A stretch of DNA of 64,000 bases from Acidocella facilis ATCC 35904 (GTDB lineage Bacteria > Pseudomonadota > Alphaproteobacteria > Acetobacterales > Acetobacteraceae). Location: positions 1 to 64,000 of the forward strand of contig NZ_JHYG01000003.1 of NCBI RefSeq assembly GCF_000687875.1, written 5' to 3'. Made by a program: the position numbers and the translations under genes. Positions 26,853-35,390 of the stretch are shown one piece after another (within the stretch, counting starts at the first letter, position 1; each line of letters begins with the position of its first letter). The notes under the pieces were generated by a model, which worked only from the letters and a program-made list of their open reading frames with translations, had not been told where the DNA came from and ran no database searches.

Positions 26853-28502
26853 CTAGCGCGCATGCGCAAGCTGGCGGCTGGCGGCGGGCGCGGGCGCTGA
26901 GAGCTCGAAAAGCAGCAGCAGGCCGCTCAGCTGTTTCGCCTGCGCTTCCAGCGTGTGGATCACCGCCGTCGCTTCCTCCACCATGGCGGCATTTTGCTGG
27001 GTCACCTGGTCCAGATCGGTCACCGCGCTGCTGACCTCGCGCAGGCTCGCCGCCTGCTGCACGGTTTTGCCGGAAATATCCTGCACTGCCTGGTCGATCT
27101 GCTTCACCTCGTCGACGATATGCCCCATCAACCCGTTCACGTCGCGCACCAGCCTGACGCCGGTTTCCACCTCGGCGCCGGCATTGGCGATCAGCGCCTT
27201 GATCTCCTTGGAGGCATCGGCGGAGCGCTGGGCGAGGCTGCGGATTTCGGTGGCGACCACGGCAAAGCCGCGTCCCGCCTCGCCGGCGCGCGCCGCCTCC
27301 ACCCCGGCATTGAGCGCCAGCAAATTGGTCTGGAAGGCGATTTCATCGATCACCCCGATGATTTCGGTGATCCTGGCGGAAGCGTCTTCGATCCGCTGCA
27401 TCGCCGCGGTGGCCTGGTGCAGCACCTTGCCGGATTGATCCGCATGATCGCGCGCGCCGGTGGCCAGCCCCTGGGTCTGGGCGACGAAGGCGGCGGTGCT
27501 CTGCACCGAGCCGTTGATCTCATTGAGCGCCGCCGCGGTCTGCTCCAATGTCGCGGCCTGGCGCTCGGTCCGCTGGGATAGATCCTCCGAGGCCTGCATG
27601 ATCTCCCGGGCCCCGCCGGAGACCTCGTCCGCCCCGGCCTGGATCGCCTGCATGGCCTGCGCGAAGGTTTCGAAGGCCTGGTTGAGATCCGCCCGCACGC
27701 CCTCGAACGCGGCCGCCAGCCTGGTGGTCACACGGTGGCCAAGGCGGCCTTTCGCCATGGCCGACAAGCCTTCGGAGAGGGCGTGCAGGGCTTCGCCCTG
27801 CGCGGCGGCGGCACAGCGCTGCTCGTCCTCGGCGAGGCGCCGCTGGTCCTCGTAGCTCTGCCGTTGCTCAACCGCCGCAAGCGTATCGGCGGCCGCCGCC
27901 TCATTCAGCCGTCCCAGCAGGGCAAGGCCGCCGGCGAAGCTCGCCGGCATACGGTTTTGCGTGGTCACGCTGGTTTTCAGCACCCCGACATAGAGCACGC
28001 CGATCACCTCGCCGGCGGCGAGCAGCGGTTCATAATAGCTGTAATAATCCTGGCCGAGGATCTGCGCCTCGCCCCGATAGGCGATTTTGCGGGTGAACAG
28101 CGCCTGATGCGCCGGGCCGGGGGCGAGCCTGGTGCCGATGGCCCGCTGCCCGTTCGGCTGGGTGACATTGGTGGCGATGCGTTCATCGCGCAGGAAAATC
28201 GTCGCGGTGCCGCCATGGGCGGCGCGGATGGAATCGACGATCTCGGTATTCCCATGCAGGCAGGTTTCGCCAAAAAACAGCTTGCCGTCCGCCAGCCGGG
28301 GCGGGCCGAGCCGGGCCAGGGCGGCGCGCAGCGCATCGATATTGCGGTCCAGCCCAAGCTGGGCGCGCACCGCCGCCTGCCGGGCGGTGGCCTCCGCCAC
28401 CAGCCTGGAGAGGGCGCGCAGATCATCCCGCCGCTGGCGCCTGCACCACCAAATCCCGGCGGCGAGAGCCAAAAGTTCGAGACAAATCAAAGCGTATAGC
28501 AT
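26853..28502 (-). CDS. Methyl-accepting chemotaxis protein with one N-terminal membrane helix and a Cache-like domain
   Basis: 549 aa. One hydrophobic helix at residues 2-19, a Cache_3-like sensor (~70-175, with [16 protein letters not shown] and [11 protein letters not shown]), a HAMP-like stretch (~245-275), then the signalling coiled coil whose hairpin tip [22 protein letters not shown] (386-407) binds CheA/CheW. I see no second transmembrane helix between sensor and signalling domain, so the sensor and signalling parts should be on the same side of the membrane. No other chemotaxis genes are in the window. Confidence 0.9.
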   Translation of the reverse strand: MLYALICLELLALAAGIWWCRRQRRDDLRALSRLVAEATARQAAVRAQLGLDRNIDALRAALARLGPPRLADGKLFFGETCLHGNTEIVDSIRAAHGGTATIFLRDERIATNVTQPNGQRAIGTRLAPGPAHQALFTRKIAYRGEAQILGQDYYSYYEPLLAAGEVIGVLYVGVLKTSVTTQNRMPASFAGGLALLGRLNEAAAADTLAAVEQRQSYEDQRRLAEDEQRCAAAAQGEALHALSEGLSAMAKGRLGHRVTTRLAAAFEGVRADLNQAFETFAQAMQAIQAGADEVSGGAREIMQASEDLSQRTERQAATLEQTAAALNEINGSVQSTAAFVAQTQGLATGARDHADQSGKVLHQATAAMQRIEDASARITEIIGVIDEIAFQTNLLALNAGVEAARAGEAGRGFAVVATEIRSLAQRSADASKEIKALIANAGAEVETGVRLVRDVNGLMGHIVDEVKQIDQAVQDISGKTVQQAASLREVSSAVTDLDQVTQQNAAMVEEATAVIHTLEAQAKQLSGLLLLFELSAPAPAASRQLAHAR

Positions 28503-28640
28503 GAAAACCAGCCCCTTGTTGGGTTTCCAGCTGATTTTAATCGGCGCATGCTAAGCCGCGCTTAATGGAGGGGCAGGATTTGCCCGGCCGTGCCGAACCG
28601 GATAACAGCGCCGCATTCATCCCAGAGGCGGGACGCCCAG

Positions 28641-29702
28641 ATGCGCGTGTTACAGATCATGGCCGGCGCCAAGAATGGCGGCGCCGAGCTTTACTCCACC
28701 GACATCATGCTCAGCCTGCACGAGGCGGGGCTGGAGCAGCGCATCGTCATGCGAAGCGCGGCGCCGCGCTTCGCCGAGCTGGCCAAGGCCGGGCTTTCGA
28801 TGGCGCCCGAGGTGCTGGCCGCCCCCTTGCGCCCGCTGCAACGCCGGCGGCTGGCGCGGCTGATCCGCGATTATCAACCGGACATCATCCATTGCTGGAT
28901 GCGAAGGGCGGTGAGCCTGGTCGCCCCCGGCGCCGCGCCGGCGATCATCGGCTGGTACGGAGATTATGAGGAGCAGCAAAAGCATTTCTCCGCCTGCACG
29001 GATTTCATCGGGGTGACGCAGGATCTGGTCCGCCACGCTTATGCGAGCGGCGCTGCCCCCGGCAGCGCGTTTTATGTGCCGACCTTCCCGTCGGTGGAAG
29101 AGGCGGCGCCGATTGCCAAGCAAACCCTCGGCACGCCGCCTGAGCGCAAGGCGCTGCTGATCCTCTCCCGGCTGCATCAGGTGAAGGGGATCGACACGGC
29201 CCTGCACGCGCTGGCGCAACTGCCCGATTGCGATCTCTGGATCGCCGGCTCCGGCCCGGAGGAGGCGGCGCTGAAGGCGCTGGCGGCGCGGCTGGGCGTG
29301 GCTGAGCGGGCGAAATTCCTGGGTTGGCGAAATGATCGCGGGGCGCTGCTGCGCGGCGCGGATATCTGCCTGCTGCCCTCGCGCTACGAGCCCTTCGGCA
29401 CGGTGATATTGGATGCCTGGTCCACCGCCACCCCGTTCATCGCCTGCGAGTCGGACGGGCCGCGCGCCACCATCCGCAATGGCGAGAACGGCATGATGGT
29501 GCCGGCCGACGATCCCGCTTCGCTCGCCGGGGCGATTCGCGCGGTGCTGGACGATCCGGCCTTGCGCGCGCGCATCGCCCAGACCGGCCTTGCCGAATAT
29601 CAGGCCGGTTTCACCCGCGCGGTGGTGACGCAGCGGATGCTGGAGACGTACCAGGCGATTCTGGCCCGGCACGCAGCGCCAGCAGCATCGGCAGCCAGAT
29701 AA
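28641..29702 (+). CDS. Glycosyltransferase family 4 (GT-B fold)
   Basis: About 353 aa, GT-B glycosyltransferase. N-terminal QIMAGAKNGGAELYSTDI is the acceptor-side glycine loop; the C-terminal donor domain has ILSRLHQVKGIDTALHAL, FLGWRNDRGALLRGADICLLPSRYEPFGTVILDAW, where the E of the EPFG motif contacts the nucleotide-sugar. It likely adds a sugar to LPS, O-antigen or another glycan. The start at 28641 gives a typical N-terminus. Its 3' end overlaps the convergent O-antigen ligase-like gene by 92 bp. Confidence 0.9.
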   Translation: MRVLQIMAGAKNGGAELYSTDIMLSLHEAGLEQRIVMRSAAPRFAELAKAGLSMAPEVLAAPLRPLQRRRLARLIRDYQPDIIHCWMRRAVSLVAPGAAPAIIGWYGDYEEQQKHFSACTDFIGVTQDLVRHAYASGAAPGSAFYVPTFPSVEEAAPIAKQTLGTPPERKALLILSRLHQVKGIDTALHALAQLPDCDLWIAGSGPEEAALKALAARLGVAERAKFLGWRNDRGALLRGADICLLPSRYEPFGTVILDAWSTATPFIACESDGPRATIRNGENGMMVPADDPASLAGAIRAVLDDPALRARIAQTGLAEYQAGFTRAVVTQRMLETYQAILARHAAPAASAAR

Positions 29703-30861
29703 TATACCAGAGCGGCGAGGGGCCCTTGATCACCTGGGTCAGGTCCGACAGGCCGGAGACCAGCGGCACGGCGAGCAGCGCCAGCGCCAGGGCGCGCTGA
29801 AAGCCGCGCTGCCGGCGCAGCACATGCCGGCAGAGCAGGATCTGGCAGAGCCCGTACAGCGCGAAGCCGACCAGCCCGCTATAGACCAGCAGCGAGAGAT
29901 AAAGATTATGCGGGCTCGGATAGGCCGGGCAGGCGCCGTGCGGCAAGATCGGCAGCCGGGCGGACGGGCCATAGCCGATCACCGGCTGCGCCAGGAACAG
30001 CCCCCAGGCGGTGCGCCAGATGGTGATATGGCAATCCGTGCCGCGGGCCAGGAAATTGCCGATCACCGCTTTCACCCAGACCGGGCGCATCAGCACGACG
30101 CCCGCCAGCGCCGCCAGCGCGCAGAGCCCGGCAATGACCAGGGCCCGGAAGGCGCGCCAGCTGCTCAGCCCCAGCATCATCACCCCCACCGCCAGCGAGA
30201 GCAAAGCGGTGCGGCTGCCATTCAGCGGCAGATAGACCAGCATCGGCACCAAAGCGGTGGCGTAGAGCCAGCGCCGCGGCCCGGCCTCGGCGATGCGCCC
30301 CAGCGTCAGCAGCACGCAGATGACGATGACCGAGGCGCCCCAGACCGGGGTTTTCAGCGCCCCCCAGCCGCCGAGCCGGCCCGTCCAGTGGTCCTGCACC
30401 GCGAACAGCGCGATGGAGAGCAGCGCCGTCGGCACCGCGCAAAGGATGAAGGCGCTGACCGCGCGGCGGCGGGCGCTGGCATCCTGGCGGGTGGCGAAGT
30501 CGAAACAGAGCAGGAAGGCGAGGGTGCAGAGCGCATTCAGCAGCCAATAGCCATGGCCGTCCCCCTGGCCGGAAATATTGCGGTCCCAGGCGATGGTGAG
30601 GCTGGACCAGGCCCAGAGGGCGAGCATGGCCAGCAGCGGGCGGTTTGCGGCATCCGGCCGCGCACCGCGCCAGAGCTGCCAGCCTATGGTGGGCAGGCCG
30701 AGGATATAAAAGAAGGTGGACCAGGCGGCATTGCTGGGCAGCAGCAGCCCGGCCGCGAGGGTGAGCGGCAGCGCCAGGCGCGGTGTGAACAGAAAGCCAG
30801 GGTGCCAGCGTCGCCAGCCGGCCTCAACAGGGCGCATCGCAGCTTTGGAGGGGAGAGCCAT
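29611..30861 (-). CDS. O-antigen ligase/polymerase-like membrane protein (Wzy_C family)
   Basis: About 416 aa polytopic inner-membrane protein with some ten hydrophobic segments. A large periplasmic loop contains the family block RTAWGLFLAQPVIGYGPSARLP...PSPHNLYLSLLVYSGLVGF with the conserved His. WaaL or Wzy relatives join O-antigen to lipid A-core or polymerise repeats. The start is uncertain: the frame is open to an ATG at 30993 that shares a CATG with the divergent gene, but codon choice upstream of 30861 looks poor. Confidence 0.82.
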   Translation of the reverse strand: MALPSKAAMRPVEAGWRRWHPGFLFTPRLALPLTLAAGLLLPSNAAWSTFFYILGLPTIGWQLWRGARPDAANRPLLAMLALWAWSSLTIAWDRNISGQGDGHGYWLLNALCTLAFLLCFDFATRQDASARRRAVSAFILCAVPTALLSIALFAVQDHWTGRLGGWGALKTPVWGASVIVICVLLTLGRIAEAGPRRWLYATALVPMLVYLPLNGSRTALLSLAVGVMMLGLSSWRAFRALVIAGLCALAALAGVVLMRPVWVKAVIGNFLARGTDCHITIWRTAWGLFLAQPVIGYGPSARLPILPHGACPAYPSPHNLYLSLLVYSGLVGFALYGLCQILLCRHVLRRQRGFQRALALALLAVPLVSGLSDLTQVIKGPSPLWYIIWLPMLLALRAGPESPGTSPASAASPPRG

Positions 30862-30991
30862 ATGCGCATGGCGATGGCGCAGCGATGCGGCAGGTGTCAA
30901 GGCCACCCCCGGGGCTGGCGGTTTCGTTGACTTCGCCGCCCCCTTCGCGTAACGCCGCAACCAGCCGTATATCAAGGACATCAGCCCGCCC

Positions 30992-32035
30992 ATGCTCCGG
31001 ATCGTGCATATCGGCTACGCCCCGGTATCGCTGAAAAGCCTCAACCAGCACGCCACCGGCATCAAGCTCTGCAACGGCTTCATCCGCAACGGGCATCAGG
31101 TGCTGGCGCTTTCGGACCGGGATCTGGCGCGTGGCTTCGGTTTTGGCCACAGGCGGCTGGGGCGCGGGCCGTTCAACCGGATGATCCGCGATTATTGCCG
31201 GGCGCATAGGCCAGAGCTGCTGGTGCTCGGCCATGCGGATATGGTGGATGCAGAGACGATTGCGGCCATTCGCGGTGATCTGCCGGGCTTGCGGGTGGTG
31301 CAATGGAATGTCGATCCGCTGTTCGAGCCGGATAATATCCGCCGTATCGAGGGCAAGCTGGGGGTGGTGGACCTGACTTTGGTGAGCACCGCCGGCGCCT
31401 CGATGGCCGCGCTGCGCCGCCCTGGCGTGCGGGTCGGCTTCATGCCCAATCCGGTGGATCTCTCGATCGAGCGCGGGCGGATGGATGAGGTGGAAACCCC
31501 GGATTTCGATATTTTCTATGCCTGCGGCAACCCCTCGCGCCCGCCGCGCCATGTCTGCGGGCAGGATTGGGATATGCGTGAGTTCGTGGCCGGGCTGCGG
31601 GCGCGGCTGCCGGGCCTGCGCTGGCTGACACCGGGGATCGACCGGCCCTTCCTCAATGGCGCGGCCTATCAGGCGGCGCTTTGCCAGGCCGGGATGGGGC
31701 TGAATATCAGCCGGCGGGGGGATGATTTCCTCTATAGCTCGGACCGGCTGGCGCATCTCACCGGCAATGGCCAGCTCGCCTTCATCGAGCGCGCCACCGG
31801 CTATGACCGGTTTTTCGGCGAGGATGAGATGGGGTTTTTCTCCTCGCTGGAGGAGCTGGCGGAGATGCTGGCGCGCTATAAGGCCGAGCCCCGGGCGCGG
31901 ATGCGCGCGGCGGCGGCGGGGCGGGCGCGCTATGCGGAATTGTTCAATGAGCGCCGGGTGGCGGCCTATATCGTCGAGGCTGCTTTCGGCGAAACGCGGG
32001 AGAGCGACTATCCCTGGCCGGACCATCCGGCCTGA
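30992..32035 (+). CDS. CgeB-like glycosyltransferase family protein
   Basis: 347 aa, GT-B-like protein of the CgeB/glycosyl-transferase 1_2 type. N-terminal RIVHIGYAPVSLKSLNQHATGIKLCNGF resembles these proteins, and the C-terminal block GLNISRRGDDFLYSSDRLAHLTGNGQLAF...FFGEDEMGFFSSLEELAEML is characteristic. It likely builds the same surface glycan as the neighbouring GT4 and ligase-like genes. Donor and acceptor are unknown. Confidence 0.8.
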   Translation: MLRIVHIGYAPVSLKSLNQHATGIKLCNGFIRNGHQVLALSDRDLARGFGFGHRRLGRGPFNRMIRDYCRAHRPELLVLGHADMVDAETIAAIRGDLPGLRVVQWNVDPLFEPDNIRRIEGKLGVVDLTLVSTAGASMAALRRPGVRVGFMPNPVDLSIERGRMDEVETPDFDIFYACGNPSRPPRHVCGQDWDMREFVAGLRARLPGLRWLTPGIDRPFLNGAAYQAALCQAGMGLNISRRGDDFLYSSDRLAHLTGNGQLAFIERATGYDRFFGEDEMGFFSSLEELAEMLARYKAEPRARMRAAAAGRARYAELFNERRVAAYIVEAAFGETRESDYPWPDHPA

Positions 32036-32140
32036 GGATTGTGCAACCTTGCCCCGCTCCGTCTTGCCCCTCTTCGTCTTGTTATGGTCCATTCCGGCGC
32101 TACATGCTGTCTTCGAATTCAGAATTTTAGGTGATTGAAA

Positions 32141-33100
32141 ATGTCCGATCTCGTTCCTGTCACCGTCCTCACCGGCTATCTGGGGGCGGGCAAGACCACG
32201 TTGCTCAACCATCTGCTCACCGGCACGCATGGCAAGAAATATGCTGTCGTGATCAATGAGTTTGGTGAGCTGGGGGTGGATAACGACCTCGTCGTGGATA
32301 GCGATGAGGAAGTGTTCGAGATGAATAATGGCTGCATCTGCTGCACGGTGCGCGGCGATCTGATCCGCATCGTCAGCGGGCTGATGAAGCGCAGCCAGAA
32401 ATTCGATGGCATCATCGTCGAGACCACCGGGCTGGCCAACCCGGCCCCGGTGGCGCAGACCTTCTTCGTGGACGAGGATGTGAAGGCCAAGACCCGGCTG
32501 GATGCGATCGTGACCGTGGTGGATGCCAAGCATTTCCTCACCCGGCTGGAGGATAGCCCGGAGGCGGCCGACCAGGTGGCGTTTGCCGATGTGATCGTGC
32601 TGAACAAGCTGGATCTGGTGACGCCGGAGGAGCTGGCGGCGGTGGAGGCGAAGATCAAATCCATCAACCCCTATGCGGTGATCAAAAAGACCACCAAGGG
32701 CGATGTGCCGGCGGATCAACTGCTGGGTCTGGGCGCGTTCGACCTCAAGCGCGTGCTGGCGAATGTGCCGGACTTCCTGGAAGAGGACAGCCACACCCAT
32801 AATGAGCATCTGACCTCGATCAGCCTCTCCACCGACAAGCCGCTCTCGGCGCAGAAATTCAACACCTGGATCGGCCATATCTTGCAGAGCCAGGGGCAGA
32901 ATATTCTGCGCACCAAGGGTATCCTGAATTATGAGGGCGAGGAGCGGCGCTTTGCCTTCCAGGCTGTGCATATGATCGCCGATGGGGATTTCCTGGCGCC
33001 CTGGAAGGCGGATGAAAAGCGGGTGAGCCGCATCGTCTTCATCGGCCGCGACCTCAACCGCCCGGCTTTGCGCCGGGGCTTTGAGAGCTGCGCTGCCTGA
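32141..33100 (+). CDS. CobW/COG0523 G3E-family GTPase (metallochaperone type)
   Basis: 319 aa. Walker A GYLGAGKTTLL, metal-binding CxCC in NNGCICCTVRGDL, ETTGLANPAPV, and NKLDLV for guanine are all visible. A CobW C-terminal domain follows (LTSISLSTDKPLSAQKFNTWIG). The His-containing stretch EEDSHTHNEHL fits metal handling. These GTPases deliver Zn, Co or Fe to client enzymes. The next gene is pabB, 25 bp away; a folate-enzyme client would be interesting but is unproven. Start has AGGTGA 8 bases upstream. Confidence 0.93.
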   Translation: MSDLVPVTVLTGYLGAGKTTLLNHLLTGTHGKKYAVVINEFGELGVDNDLVVDSDEEVFEMNNGCICCTVRGDLIRIVSGLMKRSQKFDGIIVETTGLANPAPVAQTFFVDEDVKAKTRLDAIVTVVDAKHFLTRLEDSPEAADQVAFADVIVLNKLDLVTPEELAAVEAKIKSINPYAVIKKTTKGDVPADQLLGLGAFDLKRVLANVPDFLEEDSHTHNEHLTSISLSTDKPLSAQKFNTWIGHILQSQGQNILRTKGILNYEGEERRFAFQAVHMIADGDFLAPWKADEKRVSRIVFIGRDLNRPALRRGFESCAA

Positions 33101-33125
33101 GCTGAACCATCTGAGCTGAGCGGCC

Positions 33126-34442
33126 ATGCTGTGCCGGGATCTCGGCTGGGTCGAGCCCGGCGCGGCCTTCGCGGCGCTGGCGGAGGAGGCGCCGCTGGTG
33201 TTTCTGGACAGCGCCGCTGGCGGGGATGAGCGGGCGAAGCTCAGCTATATCGGGCTGGAGCCCTGCGCGGTGCTGGACCTGGCCCGGGCCGATGAGCTGC
33301 CGGGTTGGCTGGCTTCTGCCCGGCCCGAGGATGATGCCTGCCCGCCGGACTGGCCGTTTGCCTTCAAAGGCGGGGCGATGGGCTGGCTCGGCTATGGCGC
33401 CGGGCTGACGCAAGCCGGGATTGAGTCCCGCCACGCGCCGATTCCCGGCTTGCCCGAAGGCTGGTTCGGCATGTTCGATCTGGTGCTGGGGTTCGACCAT
33501 GCGGCGCGACGGCTTTGCGTGCTGGCCGGGGATCGGCCAGGGCAGGGGGCGCAGGCGCGGATTGCGGCGCTGGCGGCCCGGCTGCGGCAACCCGCCGCGC
33601 TGCCGCCAGGGCCGAAGCCGGACTGGCAAGAGGAGACGCCGCGCGCGGCGTATGAGGCGCGGGTGGAGAGGGTGCGGGCTTATATCGGCGCCGGGGATGT
33701 GTTCCAGGCGAATTTCACCGCCCGCTTCACCGCCGCGCTGCCCCCGGGTTTTTCGCCCGCCGCTTATTATGCCGCCTTGCGCCGCCGCAGCCCCGCGCCG
33801 TTCGCGGCCTTTATCGAAACCGGGCGTGGGGCGGCCTTGTGCAGCGCCTCGCCGGAGCGGTTCTTGTCCGTGACTGCCGCCGGGGCGGTGGAGACGCGGC
33901 CGATCAAAGGCACCGCCCGGCGCGAGGCCTGCCCGCGGGAGGATGCGCGGGCCGCCGCTTCCTTGCGGGACAATCCGAAGGAGCGGGCGGAGAATCTGAT
34001 GATCACCGATCTGCTGCGCAATGATCTCGGCCAGCTTTGCGAAATCGGCTCGGTGCAGGTGCCGGAACTCTTCGCGGTGGAAAGCTTTGCCCAGGCGCAT
34101 CATCTGGTTTCCGCCGTCACCGGACAGCTGCGCCCCGGGGTGGGGGCGGCGGATCTGCTGCTGGCCTGCTCACCCGGCGGCTCCATCACCGGGGCGCCGA
34201 AGCATCGGGCGATGCAGATTATCGACGAGCTGGAGGATGGCGCGCGCGGCGCCTATTGCGGCGCCCTCGCCTGGATCGGGCTGGATGGGGCGATGGATAG
34301 CGCCATCATCATCCGCACCGCGGTGGCCACGCCTGAGTGCCTCTACGCCCAGGCCGGGGGCGGCATCACCTGGGACAGCGATCCGGCTTCGGAGTATGAG
34401 GAGATGATGCTGAAACTCTCCCCTTTGATCGCGCATGGCTGA
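33126..34442 (+). CDS. pabB: Aminodeoxychorismate synthase component I
   Basis: 438 aa chorismate-binding enzyme that aminates chorismate for 4-aminobenzoate (folate). The PIKGTARRE motif with Lys is typical of PabB rather than anthranilate synthase. NPKERAENLMITDLLRNDLG and CSPGGSITGAPKHRAM are intact. The start codon overlaps no other gene; the 3' end overlaps pabC by 8 bp. No pabA glutaminase is in the window. Confidence 0.93.
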   Translation: MLCRDLGWVEPGAAFAALAEEAPLVFLDSAAGGDERAKLSYIGLEPCAVLDLARADELPGWLASARPEDDACPPDWPFAFKGGAMGWLGYGAGLTQAGIESRHAPIPGLPEGWFGMFDLVLGFDHAARRLCVLAGDRPGQGAQARIAALAARLRQPAALPPGPKPDWQEETPRAAYEARVERVRAYIGAGDVFQANFTARFTAALPPGFSPAAYYAALRRRSPAPFAAFIETGRGAALCSASPERFLSVTAAGAVETRPIKGTARREACPREDARAAASLRDNPKERAENLMITDLLRNDLGQLCEIGSVQVPELFAVESFAQAHHLVSAVTGQLRPGVGAADLLLACSPGGSITGAPKHRAMQIIDELEDGARGAYCGALAWIGLDGAMDSAIIIRTAVATPECLYAQAGGGITWDSDPASEYEEMMLKLSPLIAHG

Positions 34443-35211
34443 GATCGTCTGGCTGAACGGGCGGCTGCTGCCGGCGGCGGCGGCGATGGTCCCGGTGACG
34501 GATCGCGGCTTCACGCTGGGGGACGGGATTTTCGAAACGCTGCGATTGAGCGGCGGCGTGGCGCTGGACGCGGCGGCGCATTTTGCGCGCTTGGCGGCGG
34601 GCGCCAGGCTGCTGCGGCTGGCGCTGCCCTTCGACGCGGACGAAATGGCCGAGATTCTGGCGCAAACCGCCGCCGCCAATGGAATTACGGAGGGCGGCGC
34701 GCGGCTGACCCTCACCCGTGGCCCCGGCCCGCGCGGGTTGTTGCCGCCCGCTGAACCCCGCCCGACCGTGCTGGCCACGGCCTTTCCCCTGCCCGCGCCG
34801 GGGCCGGTGCAGGCGATCATTTGCCGCTCGATCGCGCGTGATGAAACCTCGCCGCTCTCACAGGTGAAGACGCTGAATTATCTGCCGCACATTCTGGCCC
34901 GGCAGGAGGCTGAGGCGGCCGGGGCGCAGGAGGCGATTTTGCTCAACCGCGCCGGGCGGGTGGCCTGTGCCAGCATCGGCAATCTGCTGGTGAAATATGA
35001 GAGGGTGTGGCTCACGCCGCCTTTGGCGGAGGGCGCGCTGCCCGGCATTCACCGCGCCAAACTGTTGGCGTCCGGTACGGTGGCGGAGGCGGTTATCAGC
35101 GTCGAGATGCTGCGCGCCGCGCGGGCGCTGGCGGTGTGCAATGTGCTGGCGCTGCGGCCGGTTCAGGCCCTGGATGGGGTGGCGCTGCCGGAGATGACGA
35201 CGCCTGAGTGA
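34435..35211 (+). CDS. pabC: Aminotransferase class IV, probable aminodeoxychorismate lyase
   Basis: 258 aa fold-type IV PLP enzyme. VTDRGFTLGDGIFETLRL, the PLP lysine in SQVKTLNYLPHILARQEA, and CASIGNLLV are the family landmarks. Coupled by an 8-bp overlap to pabB, which makes aminodeoxychorismate; PabC converts it to 4-aminobenzoate plus pyruvate. A D-amino-acid or branched-chain aminotransferase activity is possible by family but less likely from context. Confidence 0.88.
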   Translation: MAEIVWLNGRLLPAAAAMVPVTDRGFTLGDGIFETLRLSGGVALDAAAHFARLAAGARLLRLALPFDADEMAEILAQTAAANGITEGGARLTLTRGPGPRGLLPPAEPRPTVLATAFPLPAPGPVQAIICRSIARDETSPLSQVKTLNYLPHILARQEAEAAGAQEAILLNRAGRVACASIGNLLVKYERVWLTPPLAEGALPGIHRAKLLASGTVAEAVISVEMLRAARALAVCNVLALRPVQALDGVALPEMTTPE

Positions 35212-35240
35212 TCCGCATCAGGGCGATCAGCCTATGGTTC

Positions 35241-35328
35241 CGCGGTTTGCCCGTGGCATCAAGGGGTATACTCGCCTGCGGCGACGTGCAGCGAAGCTGA
35301 GCGCCCTTGACGCCACGGACAAACCGCG
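35241..35328. repeat. Long 26-bp inverted repeat with 36-nt loop
   Basis: Arms 35241-35266 (CGCGGTTTGCCCGTGGCATC...) and 35303-35328 pair with only three mismatches. It lies between the convergent pabC and adenine deaminase genes. No T tract follows. It could be a terminator-like or mobile palindromic element. Confidence 0.7.
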
Positions 35329-35390
35329 AAGCGGCTTGGGAGCGGCAAATGGCGGGATGGATGCCGATCCGGGGAGCGTTTGCGAAGCCG

